From Lepidodermella squamata (taxonomy: Eukaryota > Gastrotricha), in assembly GCA_047495785.1 (NCBI GenBank), contig JBLDXI010000019.1, forward strand, positions 3,559,881-3,623,880: a DNA stretch of 64,000 nucleotides, written 5' to 3'. The number at the start of each line of letters is the position of its first letter. The stretch's first letter is position 1. Under the pieces are notes generated by a model. The model saw only the letters and a list, made by a program, of their open reading frames with translations. It was not told the origin of the DNA and did not search any database. This document shows positions 45,101-54,963 of the stretch, piece by piece. A program made the position numbers and the translations under genes.

Positions 45101-48047
45101 AATTCGCCGAAAATTCGCTCATTAGTGAATCCACCTTTAGTTCCGTGCAGGACGCAAACATGATTGCGCAACAAAATGAGAATTTATACCACTGTTTTGT
45201 CAATTTTGGAGGGTTCTGGAGCATGTTTTAGTGAAAAATCTCCAAAATGTTGTCGCTTTGCTCGGTTATTAGCCGAAATGACTAGTCATTTTGGCAAATA
45301 CAGCAAACAATTTTTTTCCATCCCTGGCAGCTCGGGGATCGCACCCTGAAGCCCGGCATTTGCACTCGAAGTCTTGATTTTTATCAACTTCATGGCCGAG
45401 TGCGATGATGCTCAAGGGTTACTTTCAAGTATTGCTTTGGCTCTAATAACAGAAAAAAAATTCTCTTTAGATTTAATACGGGGTTCTCACGTGAAAAATC
45501 AATGCAAAACAGTTTTACATGTACCTTAAATATTGCGCAATCAAGTTGAGAGCATGGGCAATTTAAATGTCTCCAATAATTTAAAACGTTTTACCCATTA
45601 ATTTGCCTTGCGGGTGCACCATATTCAATCGATAAAAAATGGTATGATCATTATTTTGGTATAAAAACCGCCCAAATTATGAAAACTAAACTTCTGACAT
45701 CAGTGTGCGCGGCCCTGAAATTCACAAAAATTTCGACTGGGCGTTCGTGAACAAATTCACTTTTACCCTCTGATTGCGCGCAATCATTATTGGCTTCGTG
45801 CACGGAACAAGCGGAATTGAGTCGTCTGGAATTGAGCTCGCGACCGTTTCTGCAAAAAAATGAATTTAGCGCAAAAGAAAATAACGATGAAACATGAACG
45901 TGTATTTTACACTTGTGTTTGTGAACCACACTTTAATTTCTTATCTTTTGCTGTGCTGACAGCACGCGTGATTTGAAACATTTTTATGTGTGTTTATCAC
46001 CAAGTCCATCTCCATTAGTCCCAAGGAACCGTTAGCTAGCCACAAGGAAAACTAAAGAAAAGCTTTGATGATTATCACTTGACGATCACAAAATTATTTA
46101 AGCAATTCGATATTTTAACAGCGCTTCGCATTGAATGATTTCTACTTGGAAGCTGTTATCACCGCTATCCCAACGGGCCGTGCTTATTCCTCATTTTACG
46201 GAGAAGGCATTGTCCTCACTATCACGAACAATGCCAGTATTGTCCGGCCAAATAGCACAGGGTTCTATCAAGTAAACTGGACCAACGATGCTGGGTTTGA
46301 GCCAAGCTCGGATGGTAAGAATTCAGAAAAATTTGTTCAGCCCCCTTTTCTTCCTTCTCCAACATCATGGTTTGTAGGTTTGACAGTTTACGTACCTTTC
46401 CGGCGTAGCTTTGGTGAATACTATTTCGATTCGCCAGCCGTGAATACTCGCAAAGGGGCATTCATCACAGCCAACAATAATTCTGACTACCGTTTTGGCT
46501 ATTACAACGCCACTGATGCTTGTTTCACAACGGATCAGCTTTTCGTCGAGACTTACCTTACAGCGAAATCTCTATGGCAGATACGATTGCGTGGTAGAGA
46601 GTTCGTCATGGATGTTTGCCGGTTCGGCACACCGTACTGCACTAGAATGTTCAATGTCACATTGAGTCGACAGATCGATTTCCAAGTGGAGAATATGGCC
46701 TTTGGAATTATTGGTTATGGTGATTATAACGCATTGATAGCAACAGTCGATGTTAACTCAGTCGGAGTATGGGACTGTTCGACAAACACATCATCAGCAG
46801 TTTCAGATTGGGATTATCTGCCGTTAACACCATGCTCGAACGAAAACTTGACATCAAGCACCTCAAGTTCATCAACCACTTCAACTACGCCTGCACCAAG
46901 TACTTCGACTTCAACTCCAACGTCATCCAAAACAACATCAACAGCTTCAAGTTCCACGACTACTGTTGCTGCTACTCCTTCAACGACAATTAGTTCAACT
47001 CAACCCTTGATAGCGACTACAGTTGCTTATAGAGTATCCGCATCGGTATCAAATCTTGCAACGGCAACCCGCGATTCCTTGAGCGAAGGGGATGGTTATC
47101 TGGCTAGTTGGCTCCCGCCGAAAACTGGTTTGTCAGCTGGAATATGGTCGTCTTGTTCGACAACGTGCAGCATCGGAGTTCAATGGCGACTTACTTCGAA
47201 TGGCTCGAAAGAGTACCAACAATGCAGCTCAACTACTCGATGCGCAACTGCGGCAGATGAAGCAACCAGAGGCGTTGATTTACTGTACAAACCTGTTCCG
47301 ACTATTGATGGCTACTTCAAGATCAGAGGCTCAATCAAAACCAAGGTTGCGACGAAACTGAACCCATTTTGCAGATCGAATTACGCAAAATGCTGCCCAG
47401 GCTACACGAACAACAAAACACCGACTTCAAACTACGTCGAGGCCGATGAGTTGATCGATTCGAACTACGCGAACACGTCGAAGAAAGCCGATGGTTGCTG
47501 TTTCAGAATCACGTATGTCCTCAGTAAGACCTCGACTACCAAATTCTGTGAATCCTTTGGAGTGCTGAAGATTTCTGGTCGTAAGAAGCGCGCTGCTGTT
47601 GATGATGCTTCCATCAGCCAGGAAGATTTCAGCAAAGTCATGGATGAGAGCGAGCCAGATTTGAAGAGCATGATGTTGGCTGAGTTTGGCTTTACTGGGG
47701 ATTTCAGCACATGCCTGCCAACTGATAACCCATGTGTTAGCGAGGATGTTGTACTCGCTCAGGGGCTTACAAAAGGCAATGGAACAACTGATGGCGCCGC
47801 GAATATTGGCATCATTATCGGTTCAGTGGTTGGAGGCGCCGCTGGACTGGTCGGGATCAGTGTTCTCGTCTATTGCTGCTGCTGTAGGAAGCAAAATACA
47901 CCGATGAACAAAGTTGCGGACTCCGGTGTAAGGCGATCGCCTACTGCAGCTGCTCGATCCTTGCAACATTACGAGAAGAATAATTCGTATTTGAAAGATG
48001 TCGCAGTTAAAGCCAAGGCAGCTGAGCAACTTTCTGCTAATCGCTGA
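42185..48047 (+). CDS. Paralogue C: two-domain, TSP1-like, furin-site membrane protein, 961 aa
   Basis: Exons 42185-42433, 42494-42647, 43813-44231, 44282-44482, 46122-46314 and 46378-48047 join in frame (2886 nt), mirroring paralogue B exon by exon and phase by phase. Signal peptide MRIVAIAISLSAFCHLANSQ; domain 1 (LDDFYVELT, GGWVTPN, FEWCWPA, VTWKLRVQ, INVWDCG); domain 2 (NDFYLEAVI, LTVYVPF, VMDVCRFG, VGVWDCS); Thr/Ser-rich linker; TSP1-like WSSCSTTCSIGVQWRL; Cys-rich CRSNYAKCCPGY; GRKKRA furin-type site; TM helix IGIIIGSVVGGAAGLVGISV followed by a Cys cluster; tail with SYLKDVAVKAKA. The TSP1-to-TM part is very close to B, while domain 1 differs more. Intron 2 (1.2 kb) holds a foldback element; intron 4 (1.6 kb) has nothing I recognise. 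Confidence 0.8.
42891..43655. mobile_element. Composite foldback element with tRNA-like segments in intron 2 of paralogue C
   Basis: Perfect 30-bp outer arms: AAAAGGGGTAAAATCGAATG... at 42891-42920, reversed at 43397-43426. Second, nested arms of about 85 bp run from about 43178 and return at 43308-43396. The stretch from about 42968 is repeated directly from about 43428 to 43650. Each direct copy carries, on the minus strand, GGCTTAGTGG (box A-like) and TTCAAATCC (box B-like, GGTTCAAATCC in the second copy), so a tRNA-derived SINE appears to have been built into a foldback. Confidence 0.65.
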
Positions 48048-48190
48048 TGAAAAGGGCGATGCTGATGGGAAACTGACATTATCGTGAACCCCAGTCATTA
48101 ATAGCCCTATTAATAGCCCTATCGGCTATTTTTGCGCTGATAGAAAAACTAATAATATATGTTTCGTCCTGTTTCTCGTGGGGTTTTAAA

Positions 48191-48684
48191 ACTTTAACTG
48201 CCAAAAATAGACAGCGAGATCCGATATTGGGGTCTAATTCCTGGGTCTGTCAAAAAGTCATTTTTTCGGGTCAACGATGCGTCGAGGGGCAAAATGCCTG
48301 ACGGCAAAGTGTAGGCCATGACCTGGCGGTTCTTTTGACACCGAATTCGGGGCCACAGGGTCTGAGCAGGTTATTGAAAATGACAGTGAAAAAACGTCGA
48401 AATTTTTGATTGGAGCCAAAAATCAGACCCAAGAATTGGACCTAATTATTAGACCCAGATTATGGCGCAACAATCGAAATTTCACTGTTTTTCAAGTTTG
48501 ATTTCTGTGCGTTCCTTGATGTCTTTGGCTCCAAATATGATGTCAAAAGAAGCGCCAGCCTACACTTTGCTGCCAGGCATTTTGCCCCTCGACGCATCGT
48601 TGACCCGAAAAAAATGACTTTTTGACAGACCCAGGAATTTGACCCAAATATCGGACCGAGCAGTCTATTTTTGGCAGTTAAAGT
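48191..48684. mobile_element. Foldback element, arms about 125 bp, possible TTAA target
   Basis: TTTAACTGCCAAAAATAGAC at the left returns as GTCTATTTTTGGCAGTTAAA at the right. The arms continue through GGGTCTGTCAAAAAGTCATT and CGATGCGTCGAGGGGCAAAA with few differences. TTAA borders the CTGCC...GGCAG ends. Non-coding, just 3' of paralogue C. Confidence 0.75.
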
Positions 48685-49339
48685 GTTAAGTACTTATAGT
48701 ACTTAAGTATGTATTTAATATAAACATTGATGTCGGATAGTCAACTTCTACCCCCTTTAGCGACCTATAAAGTTGTTGCGTAATCCATGTTTTTTATCTT
48801 TACGACGTGACATATTTTTGGAGCTGCAGTTGTTGGAGTTGGAGTTTTGAGTTTGGATGCAAACCAGATTTTTTGTTTCTTTCACTTCGTAAGATTGATG
48901 GACTAAATTCGAAGTTATGTCATCTTCAAGACAATGGCTCTCAGTGTAACTAATCATTTGTTTATAGATAAATTGTGGAATTGTTTACAGACTGACGACT
49001 GGCAACATTGGTAACCTCGAATAAAACGAATTAATTAGAAACAGCTTGCAGCTCAGCTCGAAAGGTGGAACTGTATATAGTCCCGGTTGTCATATCATCA
49101 TAGTCCATGGTACCTGAATCGGTAACATGGGACTTTGAGATTGAATAGGATTCTGTGCCGTGCTGAGAATGATGAGGGGCGCACCTCTTGACGCTTGACG
49201 CTGAACGCTTGGCGAGCAACAAGGCCGTGTCCAGGAGCGTGAGCGATAGGAATACATTTCATTGAACATTTTTACCCGGTTATAATACTTGGTCAATCTT
49301 ACCGCTCTAGTACGAGATATAGCGCCCCAATGACCAGAG
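48685..49339. other. Intergenic, no supported gene
   Basis: Short minus ORFs around 48757-49296 have no recognised domain. Confidence 0.4.
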
Positions 49340-49530
49340 TCTGATCTTGGATACTGGAGCTGCCAGGGGTGGAAAATATTCAGTATTTGCCAAAATTACT
49401 CGTGATTTCAACCGCAATTTTCAAGAACTCCACGACAACACGCTCCAAAACCACTCAAATTTGCGAAACAGTTGTGGGCACATTTTCATTTTCCTGTCCT
49501 GTTTGGCCGAGCCTGGTGGAATGGAGGACC
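49340..49530. repeat. Dispersed repeat, copy 2
   Basis: See 24996-25200; same order of shared words over about 190 bp with scattered differences. Confidence 0.6.
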
Positions 49531-50213
49531 CCCTTTCAAACTCGCACTCTGCCAATGGCAGCGGAAAGTACTCTGCACCGTGTAATGATTTCCGGACTTG
49601 CAGACAGCAGCAGAGCAGACTCGATCTTTAAATGTAGCCAATAGCTACAAAGATTGTCTCGAAGCGTACCATATTTCATATCACTGCAGATAAACAGCGA
49701 ATTTCTAGTTGAGTTTAACCCGCGTTTTATTTCGCAGAAGCACGATTTTTTTTCAAAAACCTCGTGCATATTTTCCACTGAAATTTTTTAGCGCAACCCC
49801 GCGTGCAGGCCATTCAAACTTTACAGAAGGTTGGGAGGTTGGGAAACTACTTAAACTGCAGACTAGAAAAGCCAGCATCGCCATTAGACTACAGAAATAA
49901 ATTCGATCTGCTGCTTTTCGCCCAGGAACTCAATTTGTGAAACGAAAAAGCGAAGTGATTTCCCTACGCAATATTTATACTTTAATGACGATTTCTATAA
50001 CGTGCTTGAATAGCACAGATTCAGCGACGCTGCCTCCAAAACGCATTAGCTAATGCGCACCTGGGCGACCTCCATTAGTGTCTAAAGTGGTCCGAATCCT
50101 ACGTGTGCTACGCTACCGCAATTTCACATTAACAGCTCTCAACAATTGGAGGAAGATCGCAGGGAAGAATTTTAATGCTTTGCTTCTTCGTAAGTAGTAA
50201 GGATGGGAACTTT
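49531..50213. other. Intergenic; probable left flank of the Polinton-like element
   Basis: No gene, TIR or 6-bp target duplication could be fixed, so the left end of the element is undetermined. Confidence 0.35.
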
Positions 50214-50400
50214 GGATCAGTAATGGCAGTACGGCGATTTTTACTATAGCCGTTTGGTATAAATATACGCAATTTGGGATCAGTAATGGCAGTACGGCGA
50301 TTTTTACTATAGCCATTTGGCATAAATATACGAGCGTTGTATCAGTAATAGCACTACGGTCATTTTTACTATAACCGTTTCACATAAATATATAAGTGCG
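50214..50400. repeat. Three tandem units of about 63 bp, each with a TATAAATA-like box
   Basis: Units begin GGATCAGTAATGGCAGTACG and end with TATAAATATACG (50258-50267), CATAAATATACG (50321) and CATAAATATATA (50383). A fourth, poorer CATAAATGTACGC follows at about 50416. Possible subterminal or promoter array of the element. Confidence 0.7.
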
Positions 50401-50558
50401 TTTTATCCGTTGCCCCATAAATGTACGCAATGTTTATGATAAAATATACAGCGGGCATACTTTTTTTCTAAAACTATTATGAGTCATGCTTTTGCATTCT
50501 TTCTGGGAATTAATTTGTAATATAAAAAATGCACACATGATAATTTATTTTTAATTTT

Positions 50559-50774
50559 TCAATCTTTGTAACAGTAATTACAATTCCAATCACCACAATC
50601 TAGGCTGCATGCCTGATCTCTTGCTCGAGTTGCTATCATAAATCGTGATGCATCATTGATCAATTGTTCAACCTCCAATTGTGTGTTCAACATTTCGTTT
50701 ATAGCTGCTGTCATTGCTCGTTGCAGATGGTCAATGCTTAGCAGTGCTTGATATAAGCGTTCACGACTAAACAT
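50559..50774 (-). CDS. Small ORF, 71 aa, Cys-rich end
   Basis: ATG at 50774. A helical N-terminal part (LYQALLSIDHLQRAMTAAIN, LEVEQLINDASRFM) is followed by a Cys-rich end CSLDCGDWNCNYCYKD with four Cys, perhaps a metal site. It is divergently oriented to the rest of the element across a 450-bp promoter-like spacer. No family recognised. Confidence 0.45.
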   Translation of the reverse strand: MFSRERLYQALLSIDHLQRAMTAAINEMLNTQLEVEQLINDASRFMIATRARDQACSLDCGDWNCNYCYKD

Positions 50775-51227
50775 AACAGAATTTATTCAAGATTTTTTAA
50801 AAAAGAACCAAACTTACATGTCTTCTGCTTCCATCAATTTTCTTAGTTTCCAAAAAGATACTTGATTAGATACAGTAATCTAAGAACTCAAGCTAGCTCA
50901 TCTTTTTTCCTGCTTTGTCCATTAGCTTATATAAATACACCTTACTTTCCATTAACCTTTTTTGTAAATAAACATTACTTTCTCCTATCAATCCCCCTTA
51001 ACTTTAATCTAAAATATAATAAATATTTTTTACTTTGGCCATTAGCATTTATAAATACTCCTTTCTTTCCTGATATGTCCATTAACTTGTTTTGTAAATA
51101 AACTTTACTTTCTCCTATCAATCCAACTTAACTGTAATCTAAAAAATATAAGAAACATTTTTTTACTCAAGGAAAATCGAATAAAAGCAAAGATTAAGGT
51201 AGGGATAGCAAGGTCAAATAAGTTGCT
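50775..51227. promoter_or_regulatory. Divergent spacer with a duplicated TATA-containing block
   Basis: A block of about 125 bp (about 50908-51033) is repeated imperfectly at about 51035-51165. Shared words: GTCCATTA, TATATAAATACACC or ATTTATAAATACTCC, TTTGTAAATAAAC and ACTTTCTCCTATCAATCC. Each copy has a TATAAATA-like box. It sits between divergent ORFs, so it is a candidate two-way promoter. Confidence 0.5.
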
Positions 51228-52034
51228 ATGATTATTGGCTATGATGAATCTTATGAAGCGATTTTCTACCGAGAAGATTTACTTTTTCCTCCGAAATCAT
51301 TAAATATATCACTAAATACCCTCTCTGGACGCATTACATTCGCTGAAGTCGCCATATTCGATTTGATTGCCAACTCGAAAGGCCAACATATTACTATCGA
51401 TCATGTTTATCTCGGCTACAAAAGAGCCGTTGCTCGTCTCTTCCCATCAACCCACGATGGCACGAATTTTCAACATTTTGCCGAATATAATTTAGCTACC
51501 TGTGCTTCCATCGTTGGGCATGATTTATGGAAGAGCATCCTAAATGATACTACCACGCTCCTTGTTCGCCAGGATGATTTATGGTCGTCCATTTGTCACT
51601 CAATTATTTTTACTGAAAGTGATTACCTTTTGGATGATTGCCTCGACGATAGCCCTAACCCTATTATTGTGTCTGGCCTGGAAGAAAGTTTCTGGTATGG
51701 CCTAACGGCACACCCTACCTACACCGAAGGCCGATATATCTACATCCAACATTTATTTTACGATTTGTTAAAAAACTTTAATGGTGTCAGCGTAAACCTG
51801 CGGCACATATTCTACCTTTTACTTCGGGCAGGTCGTAGGGTCTCAGTAGAAATGCAGAACGTCGTACCTCCACCCTATCAACACGCTCAGAAAATTCCAT
51901 GGGCATCAGTCATCGATGTTCTTAATGGTCAGCAGGAAGGTGCGAATAGTAAATGGCCGGGCATCATGCAACGCTCCATCGCACTACAACCTGTCGCTAC
52001 CGTCTTACCTTTCAACAACAGCTCTTCGACCTAA
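51228..52034 (+). CDS. Orphan ORF of the element, 268 aa
   Basis: ATG at 51228. Mixed alpha/beta composition with acidic stretches (DYLLDDCLDDSPNP) and several Trp. No signal peptide, TM segment, zinc motif or known domain. The C-terminus is polar and low in structure. It is the first plus-strand gene of the element and is followed by the basic ORF and the TBP homologue, so a role in gene expression is possible but unproven. I could not link it to polymerase, helicase or TFIIB. Confidence 0.6.
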   Translation: MIIGYDESYEAIFYREDLLFPPKSLNISLNTLSGRITFAEVAIFDLIANSKGQHITIDHVYLGYKRAVARLFPSTHDGTNFQHFAEYNLATCASIVGHDLWKSILNDTTTLLVRQDDLWSSICHSIIFTESDYLLDDCLDDSPNPIIVSGLEESFWYGLTAHPTYTEGRYIYIQHLFYDLLKNFNGVSVNLRHIFYLLLRAGRRVSVEMQNVVPPPYQHAQKIPWASVIDVLNGQQEGANSKWPGIMQRSIALQPVATVLPFNNSSST

Positions 52035-52202
52035 TTTGGTCAGTTTATTTTATTTATATAATGCCTTTGTTATTTATTCATTCCTAATCAGAAGGTTCTG
52101 GGGCTCAGCAACTCCAACCAATCACCGCGGCCGGCTTCCGTCATTCGATCATTTTTCATTTCAAACGCAAGAACTTTGAATATTATTCTTCTTACTGAAT
52201 TT

Positions 52203-52631
52203 ATGGAAGCTTTCTTCAATTCATCTCCGGCTTCTCCATTGTTTTTTTCTAACAATGATTTCGTACCAATAAACCTGAATGAACCGAATACGAGTACGTT
52301 TACCAAGGAACCTGTTGAACAAACATCAGCCTCTAGATTAGCAAAAACTGCGGTTCGTAATCAACCGAAACGCAATGCTAAACATAAAATTCAGAAAAAA
52401 GTCATAGGTACTGAGAAGAAATCAGTTGCTAAATCGGCGAAAACGCCATGCAAGGCGAAAAATAAACCAGCTGTTCCAATTACCAATCATGAGTCACGAA
52501 AGCAAGATTCTGTCGCCTCTTTTTTGGTCATGATTTGCCCTCAACCTATCGCAAAGTTCAAACAGAAACAGCTGAAATCAAGTATGTTACAAGCCTTCAA
52601 TCAGCCGCATCACAGTCGACCACGATCATAA
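52203..52631 (+). CDS. Basic Lys-rich protein, 142 aa, overlapping the TBP frame
   Basis: ATG at 52203 (MEAFFNSSPASPLFF). The N-terminus is hydrophobic/polar. The middle is strongly basic with AK/KK pairs (KHKIQKKVIGTEKKSVAK, SAKTPCKAKNK), resembling histone-tail or DNA-condensing proteins. The last 45 codons overlap the open frame of the TBP homologue one base back. T-TTT-TTG at 52520-52526 is in the right phase for a -1 ribosomal frameshift that would fuse the two; this is inference only. Confidence 0.5.
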   Translation: MEAFFNSSPASPLFFSNNDFVPINLNEPNTSTFTKEPVEQTSASRLAKTAVRNQPKRNAKHKIQKKVIGTEKKSVAKSAKTPCKAKNKPAVPITNHESRKQDSVASFLVMICPQPIAKFKQKQLKSSMLQAFNQPHHSRPRS

Positions 52632-52714
52632 ATTTGACTATATCCTATCCTGTTGATTTAAAGCTACAATCTAGCACTGAACCTTTTTTTCTATTGAAAT
52701 CCCCACCATTAAAT

Positions 52715-53314
52715 ATGGAAGTAAATAATATACAATATGATATTGATTACTCTATTTCAAATATTATGGCTAAATCAAGGTCAAATTTTCTATTTAATTT
52801 AGATAGTCTAGCCCTAATTTTACCTTGTGCAAAATATAACCCAAAAAAAATGTCGAGTGCTTTGTTCTATAAAGTACCTGCTTTTAACGCGACGTTTTTA
52901 TTATTTTCATCCGGAGCTATAATTTGTAGTGGTACCAAAACAGCCTCGAATTGTGTTACTGCTTTTGGAGTTCTTCAAGCTACACTCAGAAAAATTGTTA
53001 ATCGACGGTTGATAATCCGTGACCCAATAATTACTAATATAGTATTGTTCTACGATTTACATAAAACTGTCAATCTTAGCCTGCTAGCTTTTCAATTTCC
53101 TAAAATATGCGTTTACCAACCAGAATTTTTTCCTGGGTTGCGTATACGTGTTTTCTCCAAAGTCAGCACTAATGAAAATGAACCAAAGTTAAATGTATCT
53201 GCCACACTGTTTCACACTGGAAAAATGATTATGAGCGGCTGTTTTTCGTTATCTCTTATAAAAATAGCATTTGTTAAATTGGCGCCTTTTTTTCTGTATA
53301 TCAAACAACAATAA
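52715..53314 (+). CDS. TATA-binding protein (TBP) homologue, 199 aa
   Basis: From ATG 52715 the protein covers the TBP core: two imperfect repeats, residues about 14-96 and 104-192. Repeat 1 has SNIMAKS, AKYNPKK (39-45) and FLLFSSGAIICSGTK (61-75). Repeat 2 has TNIVLFYDL, YQPEFFPGLRIR (134-145) and ATLFHTGKMIMSG (163-175). These are the signature saddle motifs of TBP (YNPK, F-S-S-G-K, YEPE-FPGL, SGK). Three of the four DNA-kinking Phe positions are kept (64, 139, 166); the one after NPKK is Met. An insertion of about 8 residues lies in repeat 2 (NENEPKLN). The frame is open upstream to 52493, so an N-terminal extension or fusion is possible. It lies between the basic ORF and the integrase block on the same strand. 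It probably binds promoter DNA; divergence is strong, so the site may not be canonical TATA. Confidence 0.85.
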   Translation: MEVNNIQYDIDYSISNIMAKSRSNFLFNLDSLALILPCAKYNPKKMSSALFYKVPAFNATFLLFSSGAIICSGTKTASNCVTAFGVLQATLRKIVNRRLIIRDPIITNIVLFYDLHKTVNLSLLAFQFPKICVYQPEFFPGLRIRVFSKVSTNENEPKLNVSATLFHTGKMIMSGCFSLSLIKIAFVKLAPFFLYIKQQ

Positions 53315-53478
53315 AATGATTTAATGAATGAGGGAAGATTAATCGCGTGCCGTCTTTTTTTAAGCTAAAATCATTATTTCTACTTTCATCATTATCTATC
53401 AATTTTCAAAATTCGCAGCAGAAATAAAAATATGGCTATCGGTAAATTTCCCCGTTTTTAAAGTCTTCGTAATTTATT

Positions 53479-53748
53479 ATGCATCAAACAACAGATATTC
53501 CGCGTGCTGTTTTACCGATCCTATTGCTGCTATCCCTGGTTACCATTTTAATCAGCTTTTTCGCTGTTATGGAAGTTCGCAATACTCAAGCCGAACTCCT
53601 TCACCTGCGGCAACTTGTCGAGTCTACTGAGCGGATGTTATATAATATAAATGATTTATTATTCCACTTAAACGGTGATTTATTTAGCCACATGGCTAAT
53701 TGTTCGGTTGTCCCTACTTGCCGTAAATTAGCTATAAAGAAGAATTAG
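53479..53748 (+). CDS. Small membrane-anchored coiled-coil protein, 89 aa
   Basis: A TM helix at residues about 11-30 (VLPILLLLSLVTILISFFAV) near the N-terminus, then a heptad-like segment (ELLHLRQLVESTERMLYNIN) and two Cys near the end. It could be a virion membrane or assembly protein. It ends three bases before the integrase ATG. An identical reading exists in the inverted arm (63584-63853). Confidence 0.6.
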   Translation: MHQTTDIPRAVLPILLLLSLVTILISFFAVMEVRNTQAELLHLRQLVESTERMLYNINDLLFHLNGDLFSHMANCSVVPTCRKLAIKKN

Positions 53749-53751
53749 GTC

Positions 53752-54963
53752 ATGCCACGTAATAAACACAATGCGAGACGTCTAGCTGAAGGAGATGCTA
53801 AAATAAACCACAGGTCAGACTTGAAATCGTTTGTTTTGAGCTTCTATAATGATCCGAAACATGTTGGATCATTTCAAGGCCTGCGCAGATTATACTCAAC
53901 ACTTAAAGCTACATTACCCTTAGAGCTGAGAAATTCCCTTACTCATAAAAAACTAGCTGAGATTATGAGCCATGATCGAACATATTCATTATATAAACCA
54001 CTAAGTGTAAGAAACCGGAAGCAATTCATGCAATATGAAGTTTATGCTAGAAGTGACCTCTTTCTAGGTGATCTTCTTGAAGTTCAAGATTCAAGCCAAG
54101 ATAATGATGGAACCCGCTATTTACTTACAATCAAAGACTGTTTTACGCGTTATGCTTTCTGTATTCCCTTACTTAACAAAGAAGGAAATTACACTGCTGA
54201 GAAGATCAGTAATTTTTTGAGCAGCCTAACACCTGATTTGCGTTGCCGCTCTTTCACTACAGATTCTGGCGGAGAATTTATCAACAAAGAAGCTAAAAAA
54301 ATATTTAAAAAATTCAATGTTTATTATTACACTACAACCTCCATGTTCAAGTGTTCACCCATAGAAATTTTCAACCGTTGGCTTCGTAGAACTATTTCGA
54401 GGCATCAAATTGCAAATCATACGCTGCGTTACATCGATTACTTACCTTTTTTCTTAGCGTCTTACAATCAAATGAAAAATCGCAGCACTAGGGTTGCCCC
54501 GTTAGAATTATGGCTAGCTTCCCCAGAAGATCCTATAAATTTGGTTGCTTACAATAATGTTTTTGGAAAAAGAGATCAATTGATGCTTGAAAAGCGCAAG
54601 AATTTACTATACAAACCGACTTTTTCTGTCGGTGATTGTGTTAGAATTAGTCGTGTAAAGGATTTATTTCACAAAGAAGGAGATTTCATTTTTACTGAAG
54701 AATATTTTTTTATCGACCGCATAGATACTTGTACCATCCCCGACAAGTATTATCTCCGTGATACTCTGAATAAGCGTATTCAAGGTAGTTTTTACGATTG
54801 GCAGCTTCAGATAGCACATCCGCAAGAAACATATTTAATAGAAAAAGTTCTGAAGCATCGCACTATAAATGGCAAGAAACAGGCTCTTGTGAAATGGCAA
54901 AACTGGCCGATTGAAGCCGCTAGTTGGATTGATGCAAACGAGATCAAAACCTTGGCCTCATGA
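53752..54963 (+). CDS. Retroviral-type integrase with C-terminal chromodomain, 403 aa
   Basis: Residues 1-95 form a helical N-terminal region without a clear HHCC finger. The RNase-H-like core has D107 (GDLLEVQD), D171 (FTTDSGGEF) and E205 (SPIEIFNRW), the D-D-E set of Polinton integrases. After the core comes an SH3-like part (FSVGDCVRISRV), then a chromodomain at about 355-398 (LIEKVLKHRTINGKKQ, VKWQNW, SWIDANEI). It inserts the element; the chromodomain probably steers it to methylated histone. The direct copy is intact. The copy at 62371-63580 has two frameshifts. The stop overlaps the next ATG (ATGA). Confidence 0.9.
   Translation: MPRNKHNARRLAEGDAKINHRSDLKSFVLSFYNDPKHVGSFQGLRRLYSTLKATLPLELRNSLTHKKLAEIMSHDRTYSLYKPLSVRNRKQFMQYEVYARSDLFLGDLLEVQDSSQDNDGTRYLLTIKDCFTRYAFCIPLLNKEGNYTAEKISNFLSSLTPDLRCRSFTTDSGGEFINKEAKKIFKKFNVYYYTTTSMFKCSPIEIFNRWLRRTISRHQIANHTLRYIDYLPFFLASYNQMKNRSTRVAPLELWLASPEDPINLVAYNNVFGKRDQLMLEKRKNLLYKPTFSVGDCVRISRVKDLFHKEGDFIFTEEYFFIDRIDTCTIPDKYYLRDTLNKRIQGSFYDWQLQIAHPQETYLIEKVLKHRTINGKKQALVKWQNWPIEAASWIDANEIKTLAS

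Noticed and set aside
50113-50323. Two minus ORFs with repeated peptide units
   Set aside because: They are translations of the 63-bp tandem array and differ only by frame.
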